Positions 24,532 to 37,550 of a stretch of 64,000 nt of DNA are shown here, piece after piece. The first letter of the stretch is position 1. Each line of letters opens with the position of its first letter. The translations under genes were made by a program, and so were the position numbers. Source of the DNA: Avena insularis (Eukaryota > Streptophyta > Magnoliopsida > Poales > Poaceae); assembly GCA_023614405.1 (NCBI GenBank), contig CM042690.1, positions 666,508,802 to 666,572,801 on the forward strand, read 5' to 3'. The notes below the pieces were generated by a model. That model worked only from the letters and a program-made list of their open reading frames with translations. It had not been told where the DNA came from and did not search any database.

Positions 24532-24549
24532 TCCCCGGCAACGGCGCCA
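24532..24549 (-). other. Primer-binding site (tRNA-Asp type), second gypsy
   Basis: The reverse complement reads TGGCGCCGTTGCCGGGGA, matching the Athila-type tRNA-Asp primer site, 10 bp from the LTR border at 24560. Confidence 0.85.
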
Positions 24550-24559
24550 GAAAAATGCT

Positions 24560-27487
24560 TGATGGATCAATGCACGACGCCTAGAAAAATGCTTGATGGC
24601 GGTGTTGATGTAGAGCTCGTTGGGAACCCCAAGAGGAAGGTATGATGAGCACAGCAGCAAGTTTCCCTCAGTTATGAAACCAAGGTTTAATCGAACCAGT
24701 AGGAGCAAGGAAACACCCCAAAGGTGTTACTAGCTGAGCTTTGGCAGGGCGCACTACCGGTGCTAGTAGCAACGTGGAGACCTGCACAACACAACCACAG
24801 AACTTTGTCCCCAACTTGCGATGAGGTTGTCAATCTCACCGTGTATTGCGGAAAACAAAGGATTAAACGTATCGAATGGAAAGAAGTAAAAGTTTGCAGA
24901 AAGTAAACACAAAGAAGTAAAAGATTGTAGATTGTATGTAAAAGACAAGGACTGGGATCCATAGTTCACTAGAGGTGGCTCTCCTTAGATAGATAACACG
25001 CTGGGTGAACAAATTACAGCGGGGCAATTGACAAACACCGAGAAAGCAATACATGCATATACTAATCATCTTGACTCCTTTGAGACTTGATTGGGCACTA
25101 CAACATTATACATAGACCGCCATCCAACTGCATCTATGACTAATAATCCACCTTCAGGTTATCATCCGAACCCCCTCCAGTATTAAGTTGCAAGCAACAA
25201 ATTATTTCTTTACGAATTGCGTGTAAAGTAAACAATACGATTGTTCTATGAACAAAGGATTGTTGTTTTCTCCCTAGTAGCAACAGCACATCTAGTACCT
25301 TAGAGATTTCTGTCACTTCCCTAGATTACCAGAGGCATGAACCCACTATCGAGCATAAATACTAACTCTTGGAGTTGCTAGCATCTACTTGGTCATGCAG
25401 AATTACAAATAGATGATCTTGATCATGAATGGAGCTCACAAGATCTAGACATGAAAGCACAAAGGAGGAGAACCAGCCATCTAGCTACTACATGGATCCG
25501 TAGTCCAAGGATGAACTACTCACGCATCACACCAGGGCTTGCATGGTGATGAAGAAGGCCTCCAGGGTGAATTCCCTCTCCTGTGGTGCCGGAAGAGCTT
25601 GGATCCTCCCGGTCTAGGGATGGAGATGACGGCGGCTGATGACCCACAAGTATAGGGGATGTATCGCAGTATTTTCGAGGGAAGTGAAACCCAATTTATT
25701 GATTCGACACAAGGGGAGCCAAAGAATATTTATCAGCCTTAACAACTGAGTTGTCAATTCAGCTGCACCTAGAAACAATCTTCCTCATAGCAGTTTATCA
25801 GTAGGAACAGTTTTGTAGTAGGAATAGTAAAGCAATAGCAGTAGTAAAGCAAAGACAATAGTAACAAAAGCAGTAAACAGTGGGATCCGAGTGCGGTAGG
25901 CATAGGGATGGATGGACGGGCGTTGCATAGACAAGACAATTCATATAGCAATTAGAACATAGGGCAATTGCAGATAAATAAGATAAAGCATCCAAGTACT
26001 AGATAATCCTAGGCATGTGTTCCATATATAGTCATACGTGCTCGCAATGAGAACTTGCACAACATCTTTTGTCCTGCCAGCCCGTTTGCAGCGGGGCCTC
26101 TAGGCAACTACTGGCAATTAAGGTGCTCCTTTTAATAGAGCACCGGAGCAAAGCATTAACACTCCATGAACACATGTGATCCTCACATCAAAGCCTTTCC
26201 CTTCAGGTTATCCCGATTTCTGTCACTTCGGGGCCATAGGTTCCGGACAACAACGTGTGTATACAACTTGCAGATAAGACCAAAAACAATACTATCATAA
26301 TGAATCAATAACATGTTCAGATCTGAAATCATGGCACTCGGGCCCTAGTGACAAGCATTAAGCACAACAAGTCACAACAAAGTCATAAAGCACTAATAAA
26401 AGATACTAGGCACCATGCCCTAACAATCTGATGCCATTACATGAAAGATCTCATCCAATCCCTACCATCCCCATAGCCTACAGCAGGGGATTACTCACTC
26501 ATAGATGGGAGAAACATGGATGGTCGATGGAGATGATGGTGGAGATCGATGGAGACGGCTCCGGGGGCACTTACCCATCCCGGCAGGGTGCCGGAACAGA
26601 GACTTTCTGTCCCCCGAATCTCCCCTTCGGTGGTGGCGGCGCAGCGGAACTTTTCGTGAAAAAACATCGAACCCCCCTAAGTTTTTAGGTCAGAAGGCTT
26701 CTTATAGGCGAAGAGGGAGATCGAGGGGGGTGCCTAGGGCCACCACACCATGCCCTGGCGTGGCCAGGCCTAGCCCGCGCCTGGGGGGGTGTGGCCAGCC
26801 CCTGGCGCTCCTCCGTCTCGTATTCTGGCTCCTGGAGTCTTCTGGAAAAATAGGCACTTTGGCTTTTGTCCCATCCAATTCTGAGAATATTCATTTTCTG
26901 ACTTTCCTGGAACCAAAAACAGCAGAAAACAGGCAGCTGGCACTGTGTCTCTTGTTAATAGGTTAGTCCAAGAAATCATATGAAAAGTACTCCAAAGTGT
27001 GGACAAAACACAAGAAAGTGGATAAAACCAAGCATGGAGCATCAAAAATTATAGATACATTTGCAATGTATCGTTGTCTGAGACTCTTTTCGTGGATTTT
27101 TATCTGCACTTAGGGTTTTTGTCCGAGGGCAATATATAGGCGAAGGAGAGGCCGAGGGGTGCCTTGGGCGACCACCACACGGCGGGCAAGCCAGCGTGGC
27201 CAGGTGGTGTGGCCACCCTCTGGCCCCTCTCCGTCTCGTATTTTGGCACTTGATGACATCCAGAAAAACAGGCACTTTGGCTTTTGTCCCGTCCAATTCC
27301 GAGAATATTCATTTTCTGACTTTCCTGGAACCAAAAATAGCAGAAAACAGGTTGTATCGTGGCTCTTGTTAATAGGTTAGTCCAAGAAATCATATGAAAA
27401 GTACTCCAAAGTTGGAACAAAACACAAGAAAGTGGATAAAACCAAGCATGGAACATCAAAAATTACAGATACATTTGCAATGTATCA
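24560..27487 (-). repeat. 5' LTR of the second gypsy element, interrupted
   Basis: The LTR pieces are 24560-25636 and 27074-27487, 1491 bp together. It matches 18097-19724 apart from an approximately 110-bp deletion near 25394. The insert 25637-27073 is another gypsy LTR. Just inside 24560 the phrase AGAAAAATGCTTGATGG occurs twice (24549-24565 and 24583-24599), partly repeating primer-site-proximal sequence at the LTR end. Confidence 0.85.
25637..27073 (-). mobile_element. Solo gypsy LTR inside another LTR
   Basis: On the plus strand it begins TGATGACCCACAAGTATAGG and ends TTGCAATGTATCG. The minus-strand start is therefore CGATACATTGCAAATG, with C for the expected T. The portion 26800-27073 closely resembles the host LTR, while 25637-26650 is from a different LTR subtype. 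No clean 5-bp duplication is visible (GCGGC left, TTGTC right), so recombination cannot be excluded. Confidence 0.7.
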
Positions 27488-27492
27488 CTTGT

Positions 27493-28132
27493 CAAGCATA
27501 TCCTCATATTTGTTTCACTTTAACCTTAATCACCTCAAGATACTTATGATAGGGGCAATGAGAGCTGAAAGCTAATAAGTACCATAATTTTTGGAAGCTC
27601 TTTATGAAACTTGAAATCCCTTCTTCCCTCTATGAAGGGCCTTTCTTTTTACTTTTATGTTGAGTCTCCATCTTCTATCTTTATGCACCAATTGAGAGAG
27701 CATAGTGGTCATTCTTAGTTTAATGTGCATTTGATTATTTCATAACTTTGATATTGCTTGTTCTTAAATTATTTGTATCTAGTCACCCTTGTGAACTTTG
27801 AAGGTGTTCTATGCATTTATGTCTTGCTATACCATGAGGGACATGCTGAATACCACTCTTATTATGTTTTCAATATGTGAAATAAACAAACATCTTTCAA
27901 TGCATTGTTATTCATGATCTTTTGTTTGTATCTTTTCATGTTACAACATAGTTGCTATGTCTTATTGTTAGAACTCTATCTTTCATGCTTATGATTAGAG
28001 TACCTTGATCCCAGCTATCAATGCTTTACAAATACCTTGATCAAGATTGTGATAGTGCATGTCACCTAAAAAATTATTCCTTTTTATCACTTACCTACTC
28101 GAGGACGAGCAGGAGTTAAGCTTGGGGATGCT
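27493..28132 (+). mobile_element. Outer gypsy internal region (right part)
   Basis: This is the continuation of 14916-18096 after the second element. It is homologous to 19725-20370 in inverted orientation. It ends in GAGTTAAGCTTGGGGATGCT, the purine-rich tract before the 3' LTR. Confidence 0.85.
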
Positions 28133-29811
28133 TGCTACGTCGTAAATGTATCTATAATTTTTGATGCTCCATGCTTGTTTTATCAACTTTCTTATATTTT
28201 GTTTACACTTTGAGGTATTTTTATACATTTTCTGGAACTAACCTATTAACAAGATGCCGCAGTGCCAGTTGCCTGTTTTCTGCTGTTTTTGGTTTCAGAA
28301 AAGCTAGTAAGGAAATATTCTCGGAATTGGACGAAACAAAAGCCGAAGTTCCTATTTTTCCTGACACAAGACGGAGTCCAAAGTAGAGACAGAGGAGGGC
28401 ACCGAGGCGGCCACACCCTATGGTGGCACGGGTACCCCCCAGGCGCGCCACCAGGTGGTGTGGGCCCCTCGGGCCTCCCCCGACCTTGCCCCTTCGCCTA
28501 TATATTCCCCCTGAGATGAAAATCCTAGGATAGGATCAGAATTCCATGAACAGTTCCACAGCGCCACCGCCACCGAAGAGGAGATTCCGGGGACATAAGT
28601 CTCTGTTCCGGCACCCTGCCGGGATGGGGAAGTTGAAGGAAATATGCCCTGAGAGGCAATAATAAAGTTGTTATTATATATTCCTTATACATGATAGATG
28701 TTTATTTTACATGCTAGAAATGTATTGATTCGGAAACATCAATACATGTGTGTTTATTAAACAAAAAGGGTTCCTAGTCATGCCTCTCTTATAGACTAGC
28801 TTGTTGATTAACAGGATGATTAAGGTTTCCTGATCATGGACATTGGATGTTGTTAATAACAAGGTCACACCATTGGTGGAATGATGTGATGAACATTCAT
28901 CCGAAGTATAGCATTAAGATCAAGTCATTATTTTTATATTGCTATAACATCATACGAAGTAATCTTTATCCTTAGACCATGAGATCATGTTAATTGCTAA
29001 CACCAGAAGAGTATCTTGATAACATCAAACGTCACACCGTAACAGGGTGACTATAAAGATGGGTTCAGTACTACGAAGGTGTTATGTTGAGGCTCATGGA
29101 TCAAGAGTGGAATTTGTCAATCCAGATGACGGATAGATATACTCTGGGCCCTCTTGGTGATATCACATTAGGATAGCTTGCAAGCAAGTGATGTGATCAC
29201 TAGAATGTTATATCACGGGAACGAGAAAGAGTGCATGTCGATTGAGATCAAACTAGGTATGAAGATACCGATGATCGAATCTCGGACATGTAATATATCG
29301 AGACAAAGGATTTAGTTACAAGCGTTAAAGGTTCTCACGATCACAGGAGTCATCGTTGAATGTGTAGGAGTCAGTACGGATCTCCAGGTCCCGCTGCTGA
29401 TTATTGATCGGAGAAGGGTCTCGATCATGCCTGCATTATTCAGGAACCGTAGGGTGGCACACTTAAGAGTTACCGGACACCATTTTGGAGCACATATGTT
29501 TCAGACGAAAGAATTGCAAAGCGCAGGAATTGTTTCAATAGAAACCGGAAATTGTTTCGGGTGAAATTGCAGAAGGTGGTTCTGCATGTGATATCGAAAT
29601 ATTGCAAGGGGCTATATGTGAATGTTTGTTAATTAAAGTAATTAACAAAATTCTGAATAAATTTAATAAAAAGATTTTTATTAAATGAGAGAGCAATAAA
29701 TTTGGAGAAATTTAATGCATTTAAAGTGGAGACTTTAAAAGGGAATGTGAAGAGGCATTTTAATGTGGAGGGGTTACCACCACATGAATGGGGGAGGTGA
29801 GAGGTCACACC

Positions 29812-31508
29812 TGTTTGGAGATATGCCCAAGAGGCAATAATAAAGTGGTTATTATTATATCTTTATGTTTATGATAAATATTTACATCCCATGCTATAAT
29901 TGTATTAACCGGAATCATTAATACTTGTGTGTTTTGTAAACATAAAAGAGTCCCTAGTAAGCCTCTTGTTGAGCTAGCTTGTTGATTAATTGATGATCAT
30001 GGTTTTCTGATCATGGACATTGGATGTGATTAATAACAAGGTTATATCATTAGGAGAATGATGTGATGGACACACACCCATAGTAAGCATAGCATAAGAT
30101 CAAGTCATTAAGTTCGTATTGCTGTTAGCTTTCAAATGCATAGTAACCTAATCCTTTGACCATGAGGTTATGTTAATCACCATCACCAGATGGATACTTT
30201 GATAACATCAAACGCTCAGAATCGGGTGGTTATAAAGGTGTCATTGGGTATTCTGAAAGTATGTGTTGAAGCGCATAGACCAAGATTGGGATTTGTCCAT
30301 CCCTATGACGGATAGATATACTCTGGGCCCTCTCGGTGGAATGTCATCTAGATAGCTTGCAAGCATGTGATTGGGTCACAAGGGATGACATAACATGGAA
30401 CGAGTAAAAAGTACTTATCAATAACGAGGAAGAACTAGGTATAGAGATACTGACGATCAAACCTCGGATAAGTAGAATATCGTGTGACAAAGGGAATTGG
30501 TTTCGTATGTTAAATGGTTCTTTCGATCATGAAGTAATCGTTGAGTATGTGGGAGCCGTTATGGATCTCCAGATCCCGCTGATGGTTATTGATCGGAGAG
30601 GTGTCTTCATCATGTCTGCATATTCACGAACCGTAGGGTGACACACTTAAGGTTCGAAGTTGTTTTAAGTAGATATGGAATTTGCGTTGGAGACCGAATG
30701 TTGTTCGGAGTCTCGGAATGGATCCGGGACATCACGAGGAGATCCGGAATGGTCCGGAGAATAAGATTCATATATTGGGGATCATTTTCTAAGTTGGGAA
30801 ATGTTCCGGAGTGTTAGTATGGAGATTCTAGAAGGTTTCGGAATGTTCTGGAAGGTTCTAGAGGATTTCTTGGAGTTTACTTGAAAACCAAGAAAGGGAT
30901 CAAGGAGACCAAGTGGGGCAAGACACGGATTCGTGGGGGAGGAGGATTACTCCCCCCTTCCCACCGCCGGCCCAAGAAGGGGAGTCCTACTAGGACTCCC
31001 CCTCCCCAGGCGCGCCTCCCTCCTTTAAATAGAAGGGAGGGGGCGCCCCCTCTTGCTCCTCCTATCATAACAACTAATCTCAGCCGCCTCTCTCCTCCAC
31101 TTTTCTTCTGCACAGGCATAGGCGAAGCCCTGCAGAATTCTCACCTCCTCCACCACCACCACGCCGTCGTGCTGCTGGGATTCCGTGGAGAAGATCTACT
31201 ACCTCCGCTGCTCGCTGGAACGGGGAGAGGAAGGTCTGCTTCGACTCCGCATGTGTGACCGTCTGCAGAAGCGCTGCCGGAACGCGGCACCGGAAGGATC
31301 GTCCACACGATCTTGAGATCGGCAAGTGATCGACTACATCATCCACGAGATCTAATCTCGTAACGCTTTCGGTTCTACGAGGGTTAGTACCGATCTATCT
31401 CGTTGCTCATGTCTAATAGATTAGATCTTGGCTTTTGTCTAGATTAGATCTGGGTTTTGTTCGTTCTTGCGGTAGAATTTTTTTGTTTTCCATGCTATGA
31501 ACCCATCA
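29812..31508 (+). repeat. 5' LTR of the ORF-less copia element
   Basis: It starts TGTTTGGAG and ends GAACCCATCA, 1697 bp. It belongs to a different LTR subtype from the LTRs at 1417 and 28634, although the first 200 bp are alignable. Its GC-rich part at 30930-31350 gives chance ORFs on both strands. Confidence 0.85.
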
Positions 31509-34500
31509 GTGTTATCAGAGCCTTGTCTATGCGTAGATCTGTTGCACGAGTAGAACACAATGGTTTTGTGGGCGTTGGTGCTCGTGCTGTCTTTTGCTTT
31601 GTGTACGTTGCATCTTGCGGTATGGTGGGATGAAGCGGCTCGGGCTAACCTTACATGTCATCGCACATGAGACTTGCTCCACGATTGACGTAACTTCGTA
31701 TTGCACAAGTGGCTTTATGGTGTCTGTCTCTCCCATCATAGTATAGATCCAATCTACACTTTGCACTTGATAGCACTTGTATCAACGTTGTGGTTCAGTT
31801 TCGTAGGTAAGATCCGTTCTTATTCGAAAGCCCCAAACCACGTAAAACATGCAAAGAAAATTAGAGGCGTCTAACTTGTTTTTGCAGGGGTTTTTGTGAT
31901 GTGATATGGCCATCATGTGATTGTGATTATATTTGATGTATGCAATGATCCTTGTTGTAATATGGCAACCAGCAGGAGCCTAATGGTTGTCTTTAATTCT
32001 GTTAAGACCTGCGTGTCTATTCATCTTGTAATAGCTTTATTCCAAGTAGTTGTAATAGTTGCTAGTGATGATGGACAACCATGAAGCGGCGCCACTGACC
32101 TTGACGCAATGCTGCTGATGATGGAGATCATGTCCGTGCTTTGGAGATGGAGATCAAAGGCATAAGAAGAAAGGGCCATATCATATCACACTAATTATGA
32201 ATTGCCTGTGATGTTAATCCTTTATGCATCTTGTATTGCTTAGATCACGACGGTAGCATTATAAGATGATCCCTCTCACTAAATATCAAGTAATAAAGTG
32301 TTCGTCCTTAGTAGGCACCGTTGCTAAGACTCGTCGTCTCGAAGCATCTCGTGATGATCGGGTGTGATAGATTCTACGTGTGCATATGACGGGTGCAAGC
32401 CAGATTTGCACATGCGGATACTAAGGTTAACCTTGACGAGCCTAGCATGTACAAACATGGTCTCGGAACACGGAATACCGAAAGGTAAAGCATGAGTCAT
32501 ATGGATGATATGATGAACATGTTGATTGTTCGCCTTTAAAGCTACATCATCTCACGTGATGATCGGACTTGGTGTAGTGGATTTGGTTCGTGTAATCACG
32601 AAAACAACTTGAGGGATTTTGTTTTGAGTGGGAGTTCATTTGTAATTTGGATTAGTCAAACTCTATTTATCATAAACACAATCAAAGTGAATTTGCATAG
32701 TTTGTTGTAGTCATTGGCATCCGTTTACCACCTTACGCTTAGTGATAGTTGAGATAGTAGAACTATAGAAATTCTAGATATTTGCTTTACGAACTGTTAT
32801 CGTATTGTTTTGAGTGTCAATCTAAAGTTTAAAAATCCTGTTGCAAACTTTCAGCAAACTCCGTTTACTCTGTGAAGTTTAATAAACAGTATTAAATCAA
32901 GAGTAACAATTCCAGTGTTAGTATCTAATGTATCATGTTTGCCTCCATGATTCTTGATACTCAAAAGATTTTTTTTTAATATCAAGTTTATCTAAGAGCT
33001 GAAAACAATGTTCCAGAAACCATCATATGTGAAAGGTATTGCGATATCTAAAACAATGTGTTGGTTACAACATGATAGAGTATATGTCCTCATATTTGAT
33101 GAGAATTTGTGAAGGTTGAAGACGCTAGTCGTCCTAATCCTCCAAAAGGTTTTGAAAAAGAAACATTATACTCGCAATTCACCTTTATAAGCTATAGCAG
33201 CTTGATCATGAAAATTGTCATGATAAGGATGAATATAAGATGTAAGTAAAATGTTTACTACACTAAAAGATTACTAAAGAATGGAATTTTGAAAGAATGC
33301 CAAACATTTGATGAAGGTGATCCACTTCAAAGTGCAAGTTCAAAGGTATTAGTATTTGACTATACACACTTTGTACTATGTGTCATGTGAATGACACCAC
33401 TATTGATGTTGATAGATTCTTTTCAAAGAAAAGGAATTGTTGAAAGAGAATCTATAAAATATTTGGCAGAAAAGAAAAGATTGGAGATATCCAACTTAGG
33501 TATATAGAAGATACATGTTATGGCTGTATTCCTTGGTTGTTAAACAATGTGGTTCTGCGGTATTGGATACCGAATTGGTTGGTATGAAGTGTCATGCAGG
33601 ACAACACAATTCATGAACTGCAATGGCCTAAGTAACTAGCAAGAGAATATGTGATGATGTTCATCAAAAACAAACAAAGGGTTGTTGTGTTACTCGTTAA
33701 CATCAAAGCTTGCCTTCAAGATTTGTTTCAATAATTGTTATTTTGATCAGGTATTATGACGACAAAAGGTTGTTCAATAAATTACCGTATTCCATAATAG
33801 ATGGATGATATACAAGTCTGGTTGGAGAAATAACGACCATAAAACTAATGCTAAAATGTCGCAAGACAAATGATTGAAAGATCACTTGCGAAGTGACATC
33901 GCCGTTTAAATTATATTGAAAGGGATACATGAAGAAACTCCATGTTTATGGATTTTTGGAGTCTTTGATTTTGATCAAATGACGCTTGTGATACTTTCCT
34001 GGAGATAATTAAAACTCCGTTCGTAGGCCAAACGAGGAACGGACGACTAACTGATTGGAATTTGTACATATTGATGTATATAGTCCATTATGTGTAGTCG
34101 TGGGCGATGGATTTCAACTTCATATGCTTTCTCCGAAGATTTGAGTGAGTATATGTATATACTTACTCAATAAGGAAGAAGTATGAAACATTTGAAAATG
34201 TTCAAAGACTTTCAAGATGAAGTGGAAAATTATTGTAACAAGAAAATAAAAAAGTTTATGATTGGATCATAAAGATGTTTGAGTTACAAGTTTAGCAAAA
34301 CACCTAAGATTTGAGGAATCGTTCCATGGATTTGCATTTCCCAAAACACCATAGGAGTATGGAGTGTTCAAGATATGTAATGAAACCTTGTTTGACATGG
34401 TAAGATCAAAGGTGTCATTTATAAAATAGCCATTGTATTTTTAAAGATTAAAGCTTTAGTGACTACCGCTTTTACACTGAAAAGAGCTCCATCGTGATCC

Positions 34501-36513
34501 GTTGAAATGACACCATATAAGTCATGGTTTGGGATAAAACCCAGGTTGTCCTTTCTTAAATTTTTGGTATGCTAGGCATAAGTAAAATGTTTACAACCAA
34601 AGTCGGATGAGCATGTCTTTGTAGGTTATTTCGAATAACCATTGGGTATTCCTCCATAACACCGAAGACAAAAGTGTTTTTCACTTAGAATGTCGAGTTT
34701 CTTTAGAAGGAATTTTTGGTGAAAAGTTAAGTGGGAGGACAATAGAACTTTGACAAGGTTGTTGAACCTTGGCTAATATGTGCTGAGTTGCGCAGCGTCG
34801 GTAAGTGTCCCGGAGGCAGCAACAATGCTCATGGCTCACGTGCCTCAAAGGATGTTGTCACGGGGATCTAAGTTCCTATTGAACCAAGTAGGTCGGGTAA
34901 GTAATCAAATGCCAAGATTTAAGAGTTAAATCATTGTTGTTTGACAATGATGAACCGACTACATGCAAATAATCAATGATGGGCCCTGACTTCGTTAAGT
35001 GGCTTGAAGCCATAAAATCCGTGATAATTCCATACACGAGAAATCAAGCTTTGAATTTGAAAGACCCTCTGGAAAGGTGCAAGACCTTACAGTCGTATAT
35101 GGATCTATAAAGAAATAGACATGGATGTTTCACATCTATGAAATAGTCGACATGTCAGAAAGAGTTTACGAGAATGTTCAAGGAATTGACTATGATAAGG
35201 TTTGATCTTTCATAGCGATATTTAGTCTGGACAGATTAATGTAGCAACCACTACATATATTTTGTTATATGGTAGTTGAACAAACAAAACAAGTTCTTCT
35301 AATAGAATGGTTACCTAGGATGTGTCCATGACACGATCCAAAAGGTTTTTGTTAATTCAAAGGATGCTAAAAGAGTATGCAAAGCTTCAATGGTTGAAGT
35401 GAGCATCACGGAGTTGGAATCTTCACCATGATGAAACCGTTAAAAGGTTTAATTTCATCAGAGACGATGAAGATGCTTGCATTTTTGCAAGAAAATAAGT
35501 GGGAGCACTAAGACATATTTCTAATACATTATGTGAAAGACATATTGTTGATTAGAAATGATGTATCTTTTATTGACATAGATTAAGAATTTCATTTCGA
35601 TGAAAGACTTAGGCATAACCCAAGAATTAGGCATCAATGTCTATATGGATAGATTGAGGCGCTAATATGGTTTTGCCAAATGTACATAGATAAGATGTTG
35701 AATGAGTTCAATATGGAAACAACAAGAAAGGTTCTTGACGCACGGAAAGGACTGAATCAAGATTCAAGTGTGTTGACACGAGATTCAAGTGTTTTGACAC
35801 TTGGTGAAATCACAAGAATATTTTGATCAATCATTCTTTGAGATGTACACATCCAGATATGTCCTATGCTCTAAATGTTATGAGCATATACCAGAATGAC
35901 TCATAAGATGATCATTGGACAATAGTAGGGATATTCCTATGATCTTTGGAAGAACTAAGAATATATTATTTATATAGTGGTGACAAATAGTTCATTGTAA
36001 ATTGTTGCATTGATACTAGTTTTGTCACAAATTAAGTTTATCTCAATTTAAACTATGGGTGACACAATGTAATGGAAAGGAAGTTCCATAACAGATTTGG
36101 TTGAGTACCAAAGTTAAAACATTGTGACAGATATTACAACAAAAGGCTAAGTATATGACTGCTATTGTAGCAGCAAATGAGGGCATTTGACTCAAGTAGT
36201 TTGTTATCAAACTAGGTGTGGTTCATAGCGGGATAATACTATGAAGATACATTGTACGACAATTGTATCAACATGATTTAATCCCAAGGAACTAAAGGTC
36301 TCACCAAAGGACCAAATTTATACAATGCCATCTCATTGGAGAATGAGTAATGTGTAGAGACGCAAGGCCATGCAAATACACACGGACCTGAAAGTGTCAG
36401 ATCCGAAGATTATGTTTACCACTAGCAATAGTGTCTATACAACACCAGAAAGCCATAGGTGTTGAATGCACAAGTTTTTAACTAGATTATTGACTCTAGT
36501 GCAAGTGGGAGAC

Positions 36514-37170
36514 TGTTGGAGATATGCCCAAGAGGCAATAATAAAGTGGTTATTATTATATCTTTATGTTTATGATAAATGTTTACATCCCATGCTATAA
36601 TTGTATTAACCGGAAACATTAATACTTGTGTGTTTTGTAAACATAAAAGAGTCCCTAGTAAGCCTCTTGTTAAACTAGCTTGTTGATTAAATTATGATCA
36701 TGGTTTCCTGACCATGGACATTGGATGTCATTAATAACAAGGTTATATCATTAGGAGAATGATGTGATGGACACACACCCATAGTAAGCGTAGCATAAGA
36801 TCAAGTCATTAAGTTCGTATTGCTGTAAGCTTTCAAATGCATAGTAACCTAATCCTTCGACCATGAGGTTATGTTAATCACCATCACCGGATGGGTACTT
36901 TGATGACATCAAACGCCGCTTCGTAACTGGGCGGTTATAAAGGTGTCATTGGGTATTCTGAAAGTATGTGTTGAAGCGCATAGACCAAGATTGGGATTTG
37001 TCCATCCATATGAAGGATAGATATACTCTGGGCCCTCTCGGTGGAATGTCATCTAGATAGCTTGCAAGCATGTGACTGGGTCACAAGGGATGACATAACA
37101 TGGAACGAATAAAGAGTACTTATCAGTAACAAGGAAGAACTAGGTATGAAGATACTGACGATCAAACCTC
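36514..37170 (+). repeat. Truncated 3' LTR of the ORF-less copia element
   Basis: It starts TGTTGGAGATATGCCC after the purine tract AAGTGGGAGAC and follows the 5' LTR to about its position 30470. It then stops at CCTC and passes straight into the host LTR. The missing part is about 1 kb. Confidence 0.88.
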
Positions 37171-37538
37171 TAGAATTATTCCCCCATGGTCTCGAATTAG
37201 CGAGATACATGTTCCCGGTGGCATTTCGTCTGGAAGGAGTTGCTGCTTCCGCTGGATCGCTGGAGCTAGGAGGTGGAGGTTGTCCGGTGGCTTGAACGTG
37301 TGTGCGAGTGCGAATGCGCTGCTGAGTTGCGGCGCTCGGACTTCCTCACGATCTTGAGATCGGCAAGTGTACGACTACATAAACCACGAGTTCCTACTCG
37401 TTAACAAAGCTCGTTGTCTACGAGGGTAAGTTCTCGTTGGATGTATGTCCACCCATTTCTTTGTACCTAGTAGATAGATCTTGGCATGTAGTTCACACCA
37501 TAGGAATATTTTTGTTTTATATGCTGCGGACCCAATAG

Positions 37539-37550
37539 TGGTATCAGAGC
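37539..37550 (+). other. Primer-binding site (initiator tRNA-Met), coding copia
   Basis: TGGTATCAGAGC lies directly after the 5' LTR and is the standard copia primer site. Confidence 0.9.

Larger units (their letters stand above)
18097..27487 (-). mobile_element. Second Ty3/gypsy (Athila-type) element, minus strand
   Basis: The perfect target-site duplication CTTGT lies at 18092-18096 and 27488-27492. Read on the minus strand, the order is 5' LTR (27487-24560, interrupted), tRNA-Asp primer site, gag, protease, long non-coding region, 3' LTR (19724-18097). No RT, RNase H or integrase is present, so it is non-autonomous. Its 3' non-coding part is closely related to that of the outer element, so the two are sisters lying in opposite orientations, one inside the other. 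Confidence 0.9.
29812..37170 (+). mobile_element. ORF-less, non-autonomous Ty1/copia element
   Basis: The 5' LTR is 29812-31508, starting TGTTTGGAGATATGCCC. A primer site TGTTATCAGAGCC follows at 31510-31522. The internal region is 31509-36513, and the truncated 3' LTR is 36514-37170. Apart from short ORFs in the LTR and leader, none of 60 codons or more is seen between 31766 and 37375. Yet degraded pol sequence is still recognisable, including an integrase/RT-like stretch near 34100-34740. 35101-36513 matches 1-1416 of the window. The likely left duplication is ACACC (29807-29811); the right copy was lost in the deletion at 37170. Confidence 0.88.
28634..37537 (+). repeat. 5' LTR of the coding copia element, split
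   Basis: The pieces are 28634-29811 and 37171-37537 (1545 bp). Compared with the 3' LTR, about 110 bp corresponding to roughly 43660-43773 are missing at the insertion site. The end reads CCCAATA rather than CCCAACA. Confidence 0.88.

Noticed and set aside
25632..27078. 5-bp target duplication for the gypsy LTR at 25637
   Set aside because: The flanks GCGGC and TTGTC do not match, so insertion is inferred from the interrupted host LTR only.
30881..31346. Opposed ORFs of 125 and 88 codons
   Set aside because: They lie in the GC-rich part of a copia LTR and have no domain. The same LTR type gives such ORFs by composition.
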